Positions 8,734 to 16,916 of a stretch of 64,000 nucleotides of DNA are shown piece by piece (the first letter of the stretch is position 1; each line of letters opens with the position of its first letter). The notes below the pieces were generated by a model. The model saw only the letters and a program-made list of their open reading frames with translations, was not told the origin of the DNA and did not search any database. The stretch covers positions 1 to 64,000 of the forward strand of contig NZ_LOKX01000006.1 of the NCBI RefSeq assembly GCF_002211285.1. The letters run 5' to 3'. Made by a program: the position numbers and the translations under genes. This stretch comes from Rhizobium sp. R635 (lineage in GTDB: Bacteria > Pseudomonadota > Alphaproteobacteria > Rhizobiales > Rhizobiaceae).

Positions 8734-9921
8734 TCAGCTCAACTTCTTTCGGGCCTGTTCGGCAAGTGCTGCCACAAAGGTTTCGTCGCTCCAGCCCTCT
8801 TTCAACGCCTCATGCATCAGCTGTGCCTGTGTCTTCGGCGCCAGGCCGCCGAGTGGCGGGTCGCGGTCGAGATTGGTGGGGAAGGAATAGCCTTCGGCGC
8901 AGGCGGCGACGGCATTGGCGATTTCGCCGGGTGAGAGCCTGCCCTGCAATGTTTTCAGCGCGGGAAAGAGCGTCGCGCTCATCCGCTCGCGATTGACGGT
9001 TTCCATGGCGCGGCCGAAGGCGGAGGAGACCTGCAGGAGGTTGGCGACCCGCTTGATATCCGTGGAGCGGTTGGTGCCGGCGGCGTGGAAGAGCGCGGGG
9101 TTGAAGAAGACGACGTCGCCCTTTTCGAGCGGCAGCTGGACATGGTTGGCCTCGAAATAATCCCGGAACTCCTGGCGCTTCAGCGCGAGATAACCCGGCA
9201 CATAGGTCTGGCTGTGCGGCAGGAAGAGCGTCGGTCCGCTCTCGAGCGGCATGTCGCAATGGGCAACCGCGCCCTGCAGCGTCAATACGGGCGACAGCCG
9301 GTGCACATGGGCCGGAAACTGTTCGATCACATCGGAGGACTGGAAGCCGAGATGGTAGTCGCGATGGGCCGATTGCGCCGCGCCGCCCGGATTGACGCGG
9401 TTGACTTGGGCCGTCATCTGGTAGCTCGGGCCGAGCCAGGCTTCGCTTGCCAGCGCGATGATGGCGTTGCCGTAATATTCGGCGAAATTCGCGGGATCGG
9501 CGAGGCAATGTTTTTCCAGCGAATTCCAAATGCGGTCGTTGGCGCCGGGCTTGGCGAAGTGATCGCCGCCGCCGGTCGCGGTGCGGTGCTGTTCTTCGAT
9601 GATCCCGTCGAAGATGGCGCTGGCGCGGTCGATGATGCCGGTATCTTCGAAGGCATGCTTGAACACGACGACGCCCGGCCCTTCGCCGAAGGCCTCGCAG
9701 ATCTCGGCCAGAACGGCACGCCGGCCTTCACAAGCTGCGGCCGCCTCCATGACCTTGCGGCTGTCATAGATCAGGATGTTTTTGTCGACCGCCGACGCCA
9801 AGGGATAATCGGAAAGCGCAGTCGTCTTTTCCGCAAGCCGGCGAAAATCGCCGAGATCGCAGGTCTCTTCGGTCAGCCACACGCGGTCGGCGCGTCGTTT
9901 CTGCTGGTTGTCGGTTTTCAT
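8734..9921 (-). CDS. Phytanoyl-CoA dioxygenase (PhyH) family Fe(II)/2-oxoglutarate oxygenase
   Basis: This 395-residue cytoplasmic protein carries the Fe(II)-binding triad of the PhyH family: His186 and Asp188 in AHRDYH and His279 in NPALFHAAG, with Arg285 placed to bind 2-oxoglutarate. Members hydroxylate very varied substrates, and several unrelated bacterial ones act on small metabolites rather than phytanoyl-CoA. It is the first gene of the leftward set and diverges from a LacI-type regulator across 93 bp. That places an oxygenase under likely sugar control together with an SDR, lactonase and glycosidase, an unusual combination. The substrate is unknown. Confidence 0.82.
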   Translation of the reverse strand: MKTDNQQKRRADRVWLTEETCDLGDFRRLAEKTTALSDYPLASAVDKNILIYDSRKVMEAAAACEGRRAVLAEICEAFGEGPGVVVFKHAFEDTGIIDRASAIFDGIIEEQHRTATGGGDHFAKPGANDRIWNSLEKHCLADPANFAEYYGNAIIALASEAWLGPSYQMTAQVNRVNPGGAAQSAHRDYHLGFQSSDVIEQFPAHVHRLSPVLTLQGAVAHCDMPLESGPTLFLPHSQTYVPGYLALKRQEFRDYFEANHVQLPLEKGDVVFFNPALFHAAGTNRSTDIKRVANLLQVSSAFGRAMETVNRERMSATLFPALKTLQGRLSPGEIANAVAACAEGYSFPTNLDRDPPLGGLAPKTQAQLMHEALKEGWSDETFVAALAEQARKKLS

Positions 9922-9971
9922 AGCGGCTCCTCCCTGGTTCCGATGGAGGCACTATACGCCGGGCTGCCAGG

Positions 9972-10005
9972 TGATATAGATCAAGAATCCATCAAAAAAC
10001 CATCA
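9972..10005. promoter_or_regulatory. Candidate LacI-type operator region with phased ATCA repeats
   Basis: In the divergent gap, ATCA occurs at 9980, 9991 and 10002, exactly 11 bp apart, and TGATATAGATCA (9972-9983) is a small inverted repeat around the first copy. Helically phased sites next to a LacI-family gene are consistent with an autoregulatory operator. No confident sigma-70 promoter was recognised. Confidence 0.35.
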
Positions 10006-10014
10006 GGACGGCCA

Positions 10015-11040
10015 ATGGCCCATACCTTTCTCGTCAAGGACATCGCCTTCCAGGCGGGGCTCAGCACCGCGACCGTCGACCGGGTGCTGAACGGCAGGCC
10101 GGGCGTGCGCCGGCAGACGGAAATGCGGGTAAGGGCGGCGATCGCGGAACTTGAGAAACAGCAGGCGGGTACGATGGGCAGCGGGCGCATGCTGGCGATC
10201 GATATCGTCATGGAGACGCCGCAGCGGTTCAGCGATGCGGTGCGCGCCGCTTTCGAAGCGGAGATGGCGGCTTTCCTGCCGGGCGTCTTCCGCTGCCGTT
10301 TTCATTTCGCCGAGGTGATGAGGCCGGCCGAGCTGGTGCAGCTCCTCGATCGCATCCGGCTGCGCGGCACGCATGGCATCGTGCTCAAGGCGCCTGACGT
10401 TGCGGAGGTGGCCGCCGCCGTTGCCCGGGCGGATGCGGCCGACATCCCCGTGGTGACGCTGGTGACGGACCTGCCGAATTCGGCACGCATTGCCTATGCC
10501 GGCGCCGACAACCGGACGGCGGGGGAGATGGCAGCCTATCTCATCGGCGAATTCCTCGGATCTGACGGCGGCAAGGTGCTGGTGACGCTGTCGAGCGGAC
10601 GGTTCCGCGGCGAGGAAGAGCGCGAAATCGGCTTTCGCCGCGTCATCCGCGCCCATTATCCCGGGATCGGCATCACCGAAATCAGCGAGGGACACGGCAC
10701 CGATGCCGCGACGGGAACGCTTGCGGCGGCTGCACTTGCGGCCGATCCTGCCATCAATGCCGTCTATTCGATCGGCGGCGGCAATCGCGCGGTGCTGGCG
10801 GCGTTCGATGCGGCCAGGCGTTCGGCTCGCGTCTTCGTCGCTCATGACCTGGATGCGGATAATCGAGCCCTGCTTGCCGCGCGCCGGATCGGCTTCGTGC
10901 TGCATCACGATCTCAGAACCGATGCGCGTTCGGCCTTCAGGGCGATCATGAGCCGGGCTGCGGCATCGGGGCGAGCGGTTTCGGCCTCGCTTTCATCGGT
11001 CGAAATCCTCACGCCTTACAATATGCCCGCGGGCGACTGA
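10015..11040 (+). CDS. LacI family transcriptional regulator
   Basis: This 341-residue regulator starts with an N-terminal LacI helix-turn-helix (VKDIAFQAGLSTATVDRVLNG, about 7-27). A periplasmic-binding-protein-like effector domain of the ribose-binding kind follows from about residue 58 to the C-terminus. The ATG at 10015 is chosen because the DNA-binding helix begins directly after it; the frame is open further upstream but that part is antisense to the dioxygenase gene. It likely represses the divergent dioxygenase-SDR-lactonase genes, and perhaps the ABC importer, with an imported sugar or its product as inducer. This is inferred from position. Confidence 0.88.
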   Translation: MAHTFLVKDIAFQAGLSTATVDRVLNGRPGVRRQTEMRVRAAIAELEKQQAGTMGSGRMLAIDIVMETPQRFSDAVRAAFEAEMAAFLPGVFRCRFHFAEVMRPAELVQLLDRIRLRGTHGIVLKAPDVAEVAAAVARADAADIPVVTLVTDLPNSARIAYAGADNRTAGEMAAYLIGEFLGSDGGKVLVTLSSGRFRGEEEREIGFRRVIRAHYPGIGITEISEGHGTDAATGTLAAAALAADPAINAVYSIGGGNRAVLAAFDAARRSARVFVAHDLDADNRALLAARRIGFVLHHDLRTDARSAFRAIMSRAAASGRAVSASLSSVEILTPYNMPAGD

Positions 11041-11104
11041 GGCATCGGCGTTCCTTCCGCGGTGAATTTGGGCTACAGCTTCGGAACGTACAAAGGTGAG
11101 CGGC

Positions 11105-12322
11105 ATGGATTACAGCGACGTCAGCAGTATCGCGGCCTGGGTCACGGAGCAGGGACTGAAGGGCGCCTCGGAAGCCGAGCTCATGACCGGTTTCTGCGCG
11201 GCCTGTCGGGATGCCGGCCTGCCGCTCGACCGCGGCATGGCGCTGATGGACACGTTGCATCCCGTGCATGAGGGCCGCGCCTTCCGTTGGGACAGCGTGG
11301 AGGAAATAGAGACGGAATTCGAATATGGTCCGACGAGTTCGGGCGAAGCGGCGTCGAGTTGGCAGCGTTCGGCCTTCTACCATCTTTGGGCGGGCAACGA
11401 GCGGGAGGTGCGCCGACGCATCGGCTTTGGCGATCCAATCGATTTCACCATGCTCGACAAGATAGCGGAAGCGGGCCACACCGATTTCGTCGCAATGATG
11501 CATCGTTTCAGCGAAGCCGGTACGATCGGTGAAATGGATTGCTTTTTCTCGCATTTCGCAACCAAACATCCCGAGGGCTTTTCCGACCACGATCTCGCCA
11601 TCCTGCGCAAGCTGGTGCCTGTTCTGGGGCTGGCGATCAAGTGCGTCGCGCTCGGGCGCATCGCCCGCACCATTGCCGAAGTCTATCTCGGCGAGGATGC
11701 GGCGCGCCAGGTGATGGAAGGCAAGATCAGCCGCGGCAAATCGGAGCGGATTTCGGCCGCACTCTGGTTTTCCGATCTCCTGAACTACACCAAGATTTCC
11801 GACCGTGTGCCGCCGGAGGAAATCATCCCGCTGCTCAACGATTACAGTGAGATGGCGATCTCGGCGATCCACGAGGCCGGCGGCAACGTGCTGAAGCTGA
11901 TCGGCGACGGTGTGCTCGCCATCTTCAAGGGCGAGGTGCCGGCAGAAACCTGCCGGGCGGCGCTCAACGCCGAATCGTTGCTGCGCGAAAAGCTCATCAA
12001 GCTCAATGCCGCGCGCGCAGCCGACGGCCGGCCAACGACCGATGTCTATATCGGACTGCATATCGGCGATGTCTTCTACGGCAATATCGGCAGCCAGGAC
12101 CGGCTGGACTTCACGGTCATCGGCCCCGCCGTCAACGAGGTCAGCCGCATTGCCTCCATGTGCCGTTCGGTCGATCTCAACCTGCTGATCTCCTCCGATT
12201 TCGCCGCTGTGATACCTGAGGAACAGCGATCGGCTCTCGCCTGTGTCGGACGTTATGCGCTGCGCGGTGTACAGCGCGCGCAGGAACTCTACACGCTCGA
12301 CAGCGCCCGGCTGAGCGCCTGA
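11105..12322 (+). CDS. Class III adenylate/guanylate cyclase
   Basis: This 405-residue soluble protein has an uncharacterised N-terminal region (about 1-190) and a C-terminal class III catalytic domain (about 210-400). The two metal-binding aspartates are visible as Asp224 in WFSDLLNYT and Asp268 in KLIGDGVLAIF, and a substrate-transition segment follows at DFTVIGPAVNEVSRI. It therefore should make a cyclic nucleotide, probably cAMP. No membrane helix is seen. The ATG at 11105 has AAAGGTGAG about 5 bases upstream; a GTG at 11096 is a weaker alternative. Rhizobia carry many such cyclases; this N-terminal type recurs in the 'adenylate/guanylate cyclase' families of rhizobia but its signal is not known to me. 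Confidence 0.85.
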   Translation: MDYSDVSSIAAWVTEQGLKGASEAELMTGFCAACRDAGLPLDRGMALMDTLHPVHEGRAFRWDSVEEIETEFEYGPTSSGEAASSWQRSAFYHLWAGNEREVRRRIGFGDPIDFTMLDKIAEAGHTDFVAMMHRFSEAGTIGEMDCFFSHFATKHPEGFSDHDLAILRKLVPVLGLAIKCVALGRIARTIAEVYLGEDAARQVMEGKISRGKSERISAALWFSDLLNYTKISDRVPPEEIIPLLNDYSEMAISAIHEAGGNVLKLIGDGVLAIFKGEVPAETCRAALNAESLLREKLIKLNAARAADGRPTTDVYIGLHIGDVFYGNIGSQDRLDFTVIGPAVNEVSRIASMCRSVDLNLLISSDFAAVIPEEQRSALACVGRYALRGVQRAQELYTLDSARLSA

Positions 12323-12343
12323 TCCGTCGAGGCAATTTCAGCT

Positions 12344-13123
12344 CTATCGCAGCAGGCCCTGGCCGCCGTCGATCCAGATCGGGGTGCCGGTAATGTGGCG
12401 GGCGCGTTCGGAGGCGAGGAAGAGGATGGTTTCGGCGACGTCCTCACTCTTGCCGGCCTTGCCGCCGGCGATCGGGATATCGCCCTCCGGCCAGATGACC
12501 GGGACCTCCGTCTCTTCGCGATGGCGGCTGTCGGTATTGGCGCTGATATTGGTTTCGATCTCGCCGGGGCAGACGGCATTGACGCGGATGCCGTGCCGGC
12601 CGAGTTCCAAGGCGAGTTGCTGGACCATGGCGACCTGACCTGCCTTGGTTGTGGTATAGGCGGTGGCGCCCGGCGTCGTGAAGGTGCGGGTGCCGTTGAT
12701 CGAGGAGACGACGACGATCGAACCGCCGCGGCGCTTGAGATGCGGAACCGTCAGATGCAGGGTCAGATAGGTGCCGCGCAGATTGACGGCGATGGTCTTG
12801 TCCCATTCTTCCGGCGTCAGATCGTCGATCGGCGCCCAGACACCATTGATCCCGGCATTGGCGATAACGATGTCGAGGCCGCCGAAAGTCTCCGTCAGTT
12901 TCTGTACCGCGGCGCGCATTTGGGATTCGTCGCTGGTGTCGGCCGTCAGCGCGATCGACTCGCCGCCGGCGGCCCTGATCTCCGCGCAGGTCTTTTCGAC
13001 CTCGTCTGCCGTGCGGCTCAGCACTGCGACCATCGCTCCTTCGGCGCCGAGCTTCAAAGCGGCTGCTTTGCCGATGCCGGAACCGGCGCCGGTGACCAGC
13101 GCGACCTTTCCCTTCAGTTCCAT
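12344..13123 (-). CDS. SDR family oxidoreductase
   Basis: This 259-residue classical short-chain dehydrogenase has TGAGSGIG at residues 11-18, NAG near 89-91, a serine pair at 140-141 and the catalytic Tyr156 and Lys160 (YTTTK). The ATG at 13123 is preferred because GGAGGG lies 6 bases upstream; a TTG two codons earlier is poorer. It stands tail to tail with the cyclase gene across 21 bp. It could be the last gene of the leftward DoxX-SDR stretch, but the neighbours give no clear pathway. The substrate is not assigned. Confidence 0.83.
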   Translation of the reverse strand: MELKGKVALVTGAGSGIGKAAALKLGAEGAMVAVLSRTADEVEKTCAEIRAAGGESIALTADTSDESQMRAAVQKLTETFGGLDIVIANAGINGVWAPIDDLTPEEWDKTIAVNLRGTYLTLHLTVPHLKRRGGSIVVVSSINGTRTFTTPGATAYTTTKAGQVAMVQQLALELGRHGIRVNAVCPGEIETNISANTDSRHREETEVPVIWPEGDIPIAGGKAGKSEDVAETILFLASERARHITGTPIWIDGGQGLLR

Positions 13124-13193
13124 GGGCAACCCTCCATGACGTTCTGCCGATAGGCCAATGTTCGGCGCGGCAGTTGGTTCCGGAGGGAAAAGG

Positions 13194-13589
13194 CTAACGG
13201 AGGAGTGTGTGCCTCAAGGCCCATTTCTCCGGTCCGTGGACGGCGGCAAAGAGCAGGCCGGCGAGGAAGGTGAAGTGATCGACGAAAAAGCCGAACTCGG
13301 CTTGGTTCTGCTGCCAATGGGATGGCCCGTGGAAGGCAAAAGCGAGGAAGATCACATAGATGCCGGCGAGCAGACTGGCTTCGGAAAAGAAGGCGCCCGA
13401 GATGAAGGCGAGCGCGAGCGCAATCTCGAAGAAGGCTGCGACCCAAGCAAGGAAGGTCGCCATCGGAAAGCCGGCAGCGGTGATATAGCCCGCCGTCGCG
13501 CCCATATCGGCGAACTTGAAGCCGGCTGCCATGAAGAAGATGAAACTGAAGATGATACGGGCGACGATGATTGCGATTGCTTTGGCCAT
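13194..13589 (-). CDS. DoxX family membrane protein
   Basis: This 131-residue inner-membrane protein has four hydrophobic segments (about 7-25, 45-65, 70-88 and 100-118), the usual length and layout of the DoxX/DoxD-like family. Family members are linked to redox or oxidative-stress functions, but the biochemical role is generally unknown. The start is the ATG at 13589, preceded by CAGGAGG at good spacing; the longer open frame upstream is out of register with dgoD and lacks membrane character. A second DoxX protein is encoded at 48363. Confidence 0.8.
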   Translation of the reverse strand: MAKAIAIIVARIIFSFIFFMAAGFKFADMGATAGYITAAGFPMATFLAWVAAFFEIALALAFISGAFFSEASLLAGIYVIFLAFAFHGPSHWQQNQAEFGFFVDHFTFLAGLLFAAVHGPEKWALRHTLLR

Positions 13590-13654
13590 ATCGAAACCTC
13601 CTGTTGAGCTTCCATTATGACGCATGAACTGCCAGCGATCCGACACCGCGAATG

Positions 13655-13680
13655 AAAAAAGGGCCGCTTGCGCGACCCTT
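13655..13680 (-). terminator. Rho-independent terminator after dgoD
   Basis: Read leftward, AAGGGTCGC pairs with GCGGCCCTT (one mismatch), and six T residues follow (complement of 13655-13660). It begins about 7 bases after the dgoD stop codon and so ends the dgoR-dgoD transcript. Confidence 0.75.
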
Positions 13681-13686
13681 CGATTT

Positions 13687-14835
13687 TCACCACTCGGCGA
13701 AGCTGCCGTCGGCATGGCGCCAGATCGGGTTGCGCCAGCGATGGCCCTCCTTGGCGCGCTCGATGACATAAGCCTCGTCGACCTCGATGCCGAGACCCGG
13801 CCCCTGGGGGATGGAAACGAAACCATCGGCATAGTGGAACACCTCCTTGTTGGAGATGTAGTCGAGGATGTCGTTGCCGGTGTTGTAGTGGATGCCGAGG
13901 CTCTGTTCCTGAATGAAGGCGTTGTAGCTGACCGCGTCGACCTGCAGGCAGGCGGCGAGCGCGATCGGGCCGAGCGGGCAATGCGGCGCCAGAGCGACGT
14001 CATAGGCTTCGGCCATGGCGGCGATCTTGCGGCATTCGGTGATGCCGCCGGCGTGGGAAAGATCCGGCTGGATGATGTCGACATAGCCGTCCGAAAGGAC
14101 CTGCTTGAAGTCCCAGCGTGAATAGAGCCTTTCGCCGAGCGCGATCGGCGTCGAGGTATGGTTGACGATGTCGCGCAGCGCTTCCTTGTTTTCAGACAGC
14201 ACCGGTTCCTCGATGAACATCAGCTTGTAAGGGTCGAGCTCCCTGGCGAGAACCTTGGCCATCGGTTTGTGGACGCGGCCGTGGAAATCGACGCCGATGC
14301 CGATATGCGGACCGATCGCCTCGCGGATGGCGGCGATGGTCTCGACTGCCCTTTCCACCTTCTCGTTGGTGTCGACGATCTGCATTTCCTCGCAGCCGTT
14401 GAGCTTGATCGCCTTGAAGCCGCGGGCGACCACCTCTCTGGCATTGTTGGCGACGTCAGAAGGACGGTCGCCGCCGATCCAGGAATAGACCTTGATGCGA
14501 TCGCGCAGTTGGCCGCCGAGCAGGGAATGGATCGGCTGGCCGAGCGCCTTTCCCTTGATATCCCAGAGCGCCTGGTCGATGCCCGAGATCGCGCTCATAT
14601 GGGTAGCGCCGCCGCGATAGAACCCGCCGCGATACATCACCGTCCAATGGTCCTCGATCAGGAAGGGGTCCTTGCCGATCAGGTAGTCCGCCAATTCGTG
14701 GACGGCGGCCTCGACGGTCAGTGCGCGGCCTTCGACGACCGGTTCGCCCCAGCCGACGATGCCTTCATCGGTCTCGACCTTCAGAAACAGCCAGCGCGGC
14801 GGAACGATATAGGTGGTGAGTTTGGTGATCTTCAT
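13687..14835 (-). CDS. dgoD: D-galactonate dehydratase
   Basis: This 382-residue enolase-superfamily enzyme converts D-galactonate to 2-keto-3-deoxygalactonate. Its length equals the E. coli enzyme, and it matches the remembered E. coli sequence over long stretches, for example [17 protein letters not shown] and [16 protein letters not shown] segments. The catalytic residues fall at the same numbers as in E. coli DgoD: metal ligands Asp183, Glu209 and Glu235, bases His185 and His285. The ATG at 14835 begins MKITKLTTY, matching the family start. It lies directly downstream of a FadR-type regulator on the same strand. Kinase and aldolase genes for the next steps are not in the window. Confidence 0.95.
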   Translation of the reverse strand: MKITKLTTYIVPPRWLFLKVETDEGIVGWGEPVVEGRALTVEAAVHELADYLIGKDPFLIEDHWTVMYRGGFYRGGATHMSAISGIDQALWDIKGKALGQPIHSLLGGQLRDRIKVYSWIGGDRPSDVANNAREVVARGFKAIKLNGCEEMQIVDTNEKVERAVETIAAIREAIGPHIGIGVDFHGRVHKPMAKVLARELDPYKLMFIEEPVLSENKEALRDIVNHTSTPIALGERLYSRWDFKQVLSDGYVDIIQPDLSHAGGITECRKIAAMAEAYDVALAPHCPLGPIALAACLQVDAVSYNAFIQEQSLGIHYNTGNDILDYISNKEVFHYADGFVSIPQGPGLGIEVDEAYVIERAKEGHRWRNPIWRHADGSFAEW

Positions 14836-14899
14836 CTCAGGTCTTAATCTCTTCTCGGATTTGCGATGGGACAGCGCGTCCACGGCCTCTCGTGATCGA

Positions 14900-15733
14900 T
14901 CATTTCGTTCTGCCGATCGCCTTCTCGGCGGCGGCAAGGTCGCGAACCGCAAGGTCGAGCATGCGATTGGCGCATTCCCTGGCGCTTGCCTTGTCGCGCA
15001 TGCGCAAGGCCTCGACGAGTTCGCCATGAACGAGCACCGCATCCTCCCGGTTTTCGACGGCGATATTGGAGGCATGCAACGCATATTTCAGCGCAGCATG
15101 GATGGCGCTGGACAGACGGCGGAACACCTGGTTGTGGCTGGCGGTGAGCAGCACCGTATGAAACATCACGTCGGCGTCGGTGAAGCTTTCCGGATCGCCT
15201 GCGCTATCGCGCATCTGCCGCCAGGCCTTGTCGAGATCGGCGATCTCCTGGGCGCTGGCGCGTTCGGCGGCATATTCGGCGGCTGCCGGCTCTATGGTGC
15301 GCCGGGCTTCGAGAATGCATCCCAAAAGGTCGAAGTCCTTGATGTAAGGCCCCATCCAGTCGAGCACCTCGGCATCCAGGATGTTCCAGTCGTCCCTGTC
15401 GCAGACGGTCGTTCCGACTCGCGGTTTACCGCGCACGAGCCCTTTGGATTCCAGCACTTTCAGCGATTCACGAATGACGGTGCGGCTGACGCCATAGAGG
15501 TCGCAAAGATCGTTCTCGCGGGGCAACGGCGAGCCCGAGGGATAGCGGTCCGCGCAGATATCCTGAGCGATTGCCGCCGTGACGTTGCGGCGTACCCGCG
15601 GCCGGCGTTCGCTGCCTGAGCTTTCCGTTCGGCCTTGTTCCTCAGTCGATTCCAACTTCACCTCTCCGCGCTCACTCCCGGGCAGCAACCGAACCTGATT
15701 ATCCGAATTCGATCCGCTTTGCGACGGGTCCAT
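14900..15733 (-). CDS. FadR/GntR family (FCD) transcriptional regulator, probable DgoR
   Basis: This 277-residue regulator has a polar, Ser/Glu-rich N-terminal extension (about 1-45), a winged helix-turn-helix (about 47-115, [22 protein letters not shown]) and an all-helical FCD effector domain (about 130-260) with conserved metal-ligand-type His and Asp positions. The ATG at 15733 has GGGAG 4 bases upstream, so the long tail is probably real. It precedes dgoD by 64 bp and diverges from the araF-like gene. By position and family it should be a galactonate- or sugar-acid-responsive repressor of both sides, comparable with E. coli DgoR. Confidence 0.85.
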   Translation of the reverse strand: MDPSQSGSNSDNQVRLLPGSERGEVKLESTEEQGRTESSGSERRPRVRRNVTAAIAQDICADRYPSGSPLPRENDLCDLYGVSRTVIRESLKVLESKGLVRGKPRVGTTVCDRDDWNILDAEVLDWMGPYIKDFDLLGCILEARRTIEPAAAEYAAERASAQEIADLDKAWRQMRDSAGDPESFTDADVMFHTVLLTASHNQVFRRLSSAIHAALKYALHASNIAVENREDAVLVHGELVEALRMRDKASARECANRMLDLAVRDLAAAEKAIGRTK

Positions 15734-15753
15734 CCGGCTCCCATGACTATCCT

Positions 15754-15807
15754 ATTATCTAAATCATCATACATTGGCAATTGACTGGTATGATGATTTA
15801 ACATAAT
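15754..15807. promoter_or_regulatory. Symmetric divergent promoters with a 41-bp palindromic operator
   Basis: Arms TAAATCATCATAC (15760-15772) and GTATGATGATTTA (15788-15800) are perfect 13-bp inverted repeats with a 15-bp centre. Rightward: -35 TTGACT (15781-15786), 15-bp spacer, -10 CATAAT (15802-15807). Leftward: -35 TTGCCA (15780-15775), 15-bp spacer, -10 GATAAT (15759-15754). Each arm fills the spacer of one promoter, so a bound FadR-type dimer pair would block both. This is the likely operator of the regulator encoded at 14900-15733. Confidence 0.75.
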
Positions 15808-15863
15808 TCATTGGACGCTGCCGGGGAGGCAGTTGCTCGATTTCAGAGTTTAGGGAGAGAGAC

Positions 15864-16847
15864 ATGCGCTTGTTCAAAGCAGCTATTCTGGCTGGCACTT
15901 TCGCCATTCTGACAGCCGGCTCGGCATTTTCCGCAGACGTCAAGATCGGTTTCATCGTCAAGCAGCCGGAGGAGCCGTGGTTCCAGGACGAATGGAAGTT
16001 CGCGGACCAGGCCGCCAAGGAAAAAGGTTTCACGGTCGTCAAGATCGGCGCGGAAGACGGCGAGAAGGTTCAGTCGGCGATCGACAATCTCGGAGCCCAG
16101 GGTGCGCAGGGCTTCATCATCTGCACGCCCGACGTCAAGCTCGGTCCCGGCATCGTCGCCAAGGCTGAAGCCAATCAGCTGAAGCTGATGACGGTCGACG
16201 ACCGCCTCGTCAGTGCGGACGGCAAGCCGCTGGAAGATGTGCCGCATATGGGCATTTCGGCGACCAAGATCGGTGAGACCGTCGGCCAGGCGATCGTCGA
16301 CGAAATCAAGAAGCGCGGCTGGGACATGAAGAATGTCGGCGCGATCCGGGTCTCCTACGACCAGTTGCCGACCGCTGTCGACCGCGTCGAAGGTGCGATC
16401 TCGGTACTGAAATCCGCAGGTTTCCCGGCCGAGAACATCTATGATGCGCCGCAGGCGAAGACGGATACGGAAGCAGCGCTCAACGCGGCGACCACCGTTC
16501 TCAACAAGCATGCCGACGTGAAATACTGGGTGGCTTTCGGACTCAACGACGAAGCCGTTCTCGGCGCCGTCCGCGCTTCGGAATCGGTCGGTATTCCAGC
16601 AGCCAACGTGATCGGTGTCGGCATCGGCGGCGCGGAATCGGCGATCAACGAGTTCAAGAAGCCGGCAGCGACGGGCTTCTTCGGCACGGTCATCATCTCT
16701 CCGAAGCGTCACGGCTATGAGACGGCGCTCAACATGTACGACTGGATCGCCAACGGCAAGGAGCCGGAAAAGCTGACCTTGACGTCAGGTTCGCTGGCGC
16801 TGCGCGGCGATTATGAGAAGGTCCGCAAGGAGCTCGGCATCGAATAA
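15864..16847 (+). CDS. araF: CUT2 sugar ABC transporter substrate-binding protein (AraF-like)
   Basis: This 327-residue periplasmic protein has a signal peptide ending near AFSA-DVKIG (about residue 23). It then follows the E. coli L-arabinose-binding protein closely in remembered segments: VKQPEEPWFQ, EWKFADQAAKEKG, FIICTPDVKLG and the TKIGE region. E. coli AraF binds L-arabinose, D-galactose and D-fucose, so either sugar is possible; the neighbouring dgoD favours galactose as at least one substrate. GGGAGAG lies before the ATG. It is the first gene of the rightward operon. Confidence 0.87.
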   Translation: MRLFKAAILAGTFAILTAGSAFSADVKIGFIVKQPEEPWFQDEWKFADQAAKEKGFTVVKIGAEDGEKVQSAIDNLGAQGAQGFIICTPDVKLGPGIVAKAEANQLKLMTVDDRLVSADGKPLEDVPHMGISATKIGETVGQAIVDEIKKRGWDMKNVGAIRVSYDQLPTAVDRVEGAISVLKSAGFPAENIYDAPQAKTDTEAALNAATTVLNKHADVKYWVAFGLNDEAVLGAVRASESVGIPAANVIGVGIGGAESAINEFKKPAATGFFGTVIISPKRHGYETALNMYDWIANGKEPEKLTLTSGSLALRGDYEKVRKELGIE

Positions 16848-16916
16848 CCATCGCCCGCGATGATGCATCTCCGGCGGCCGCTTGGGCATGCCGCCGGAAC
16901 CTTCGGTGGAGCGACG

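Noticed and set aside
9972..10005. Short CRISPR-like array from the regular ATCA repeats
   Set aside because: Repeats are 4-5 bp with 7-bp spacing and there are no cas genes; helical phasing of an operator explains them better.
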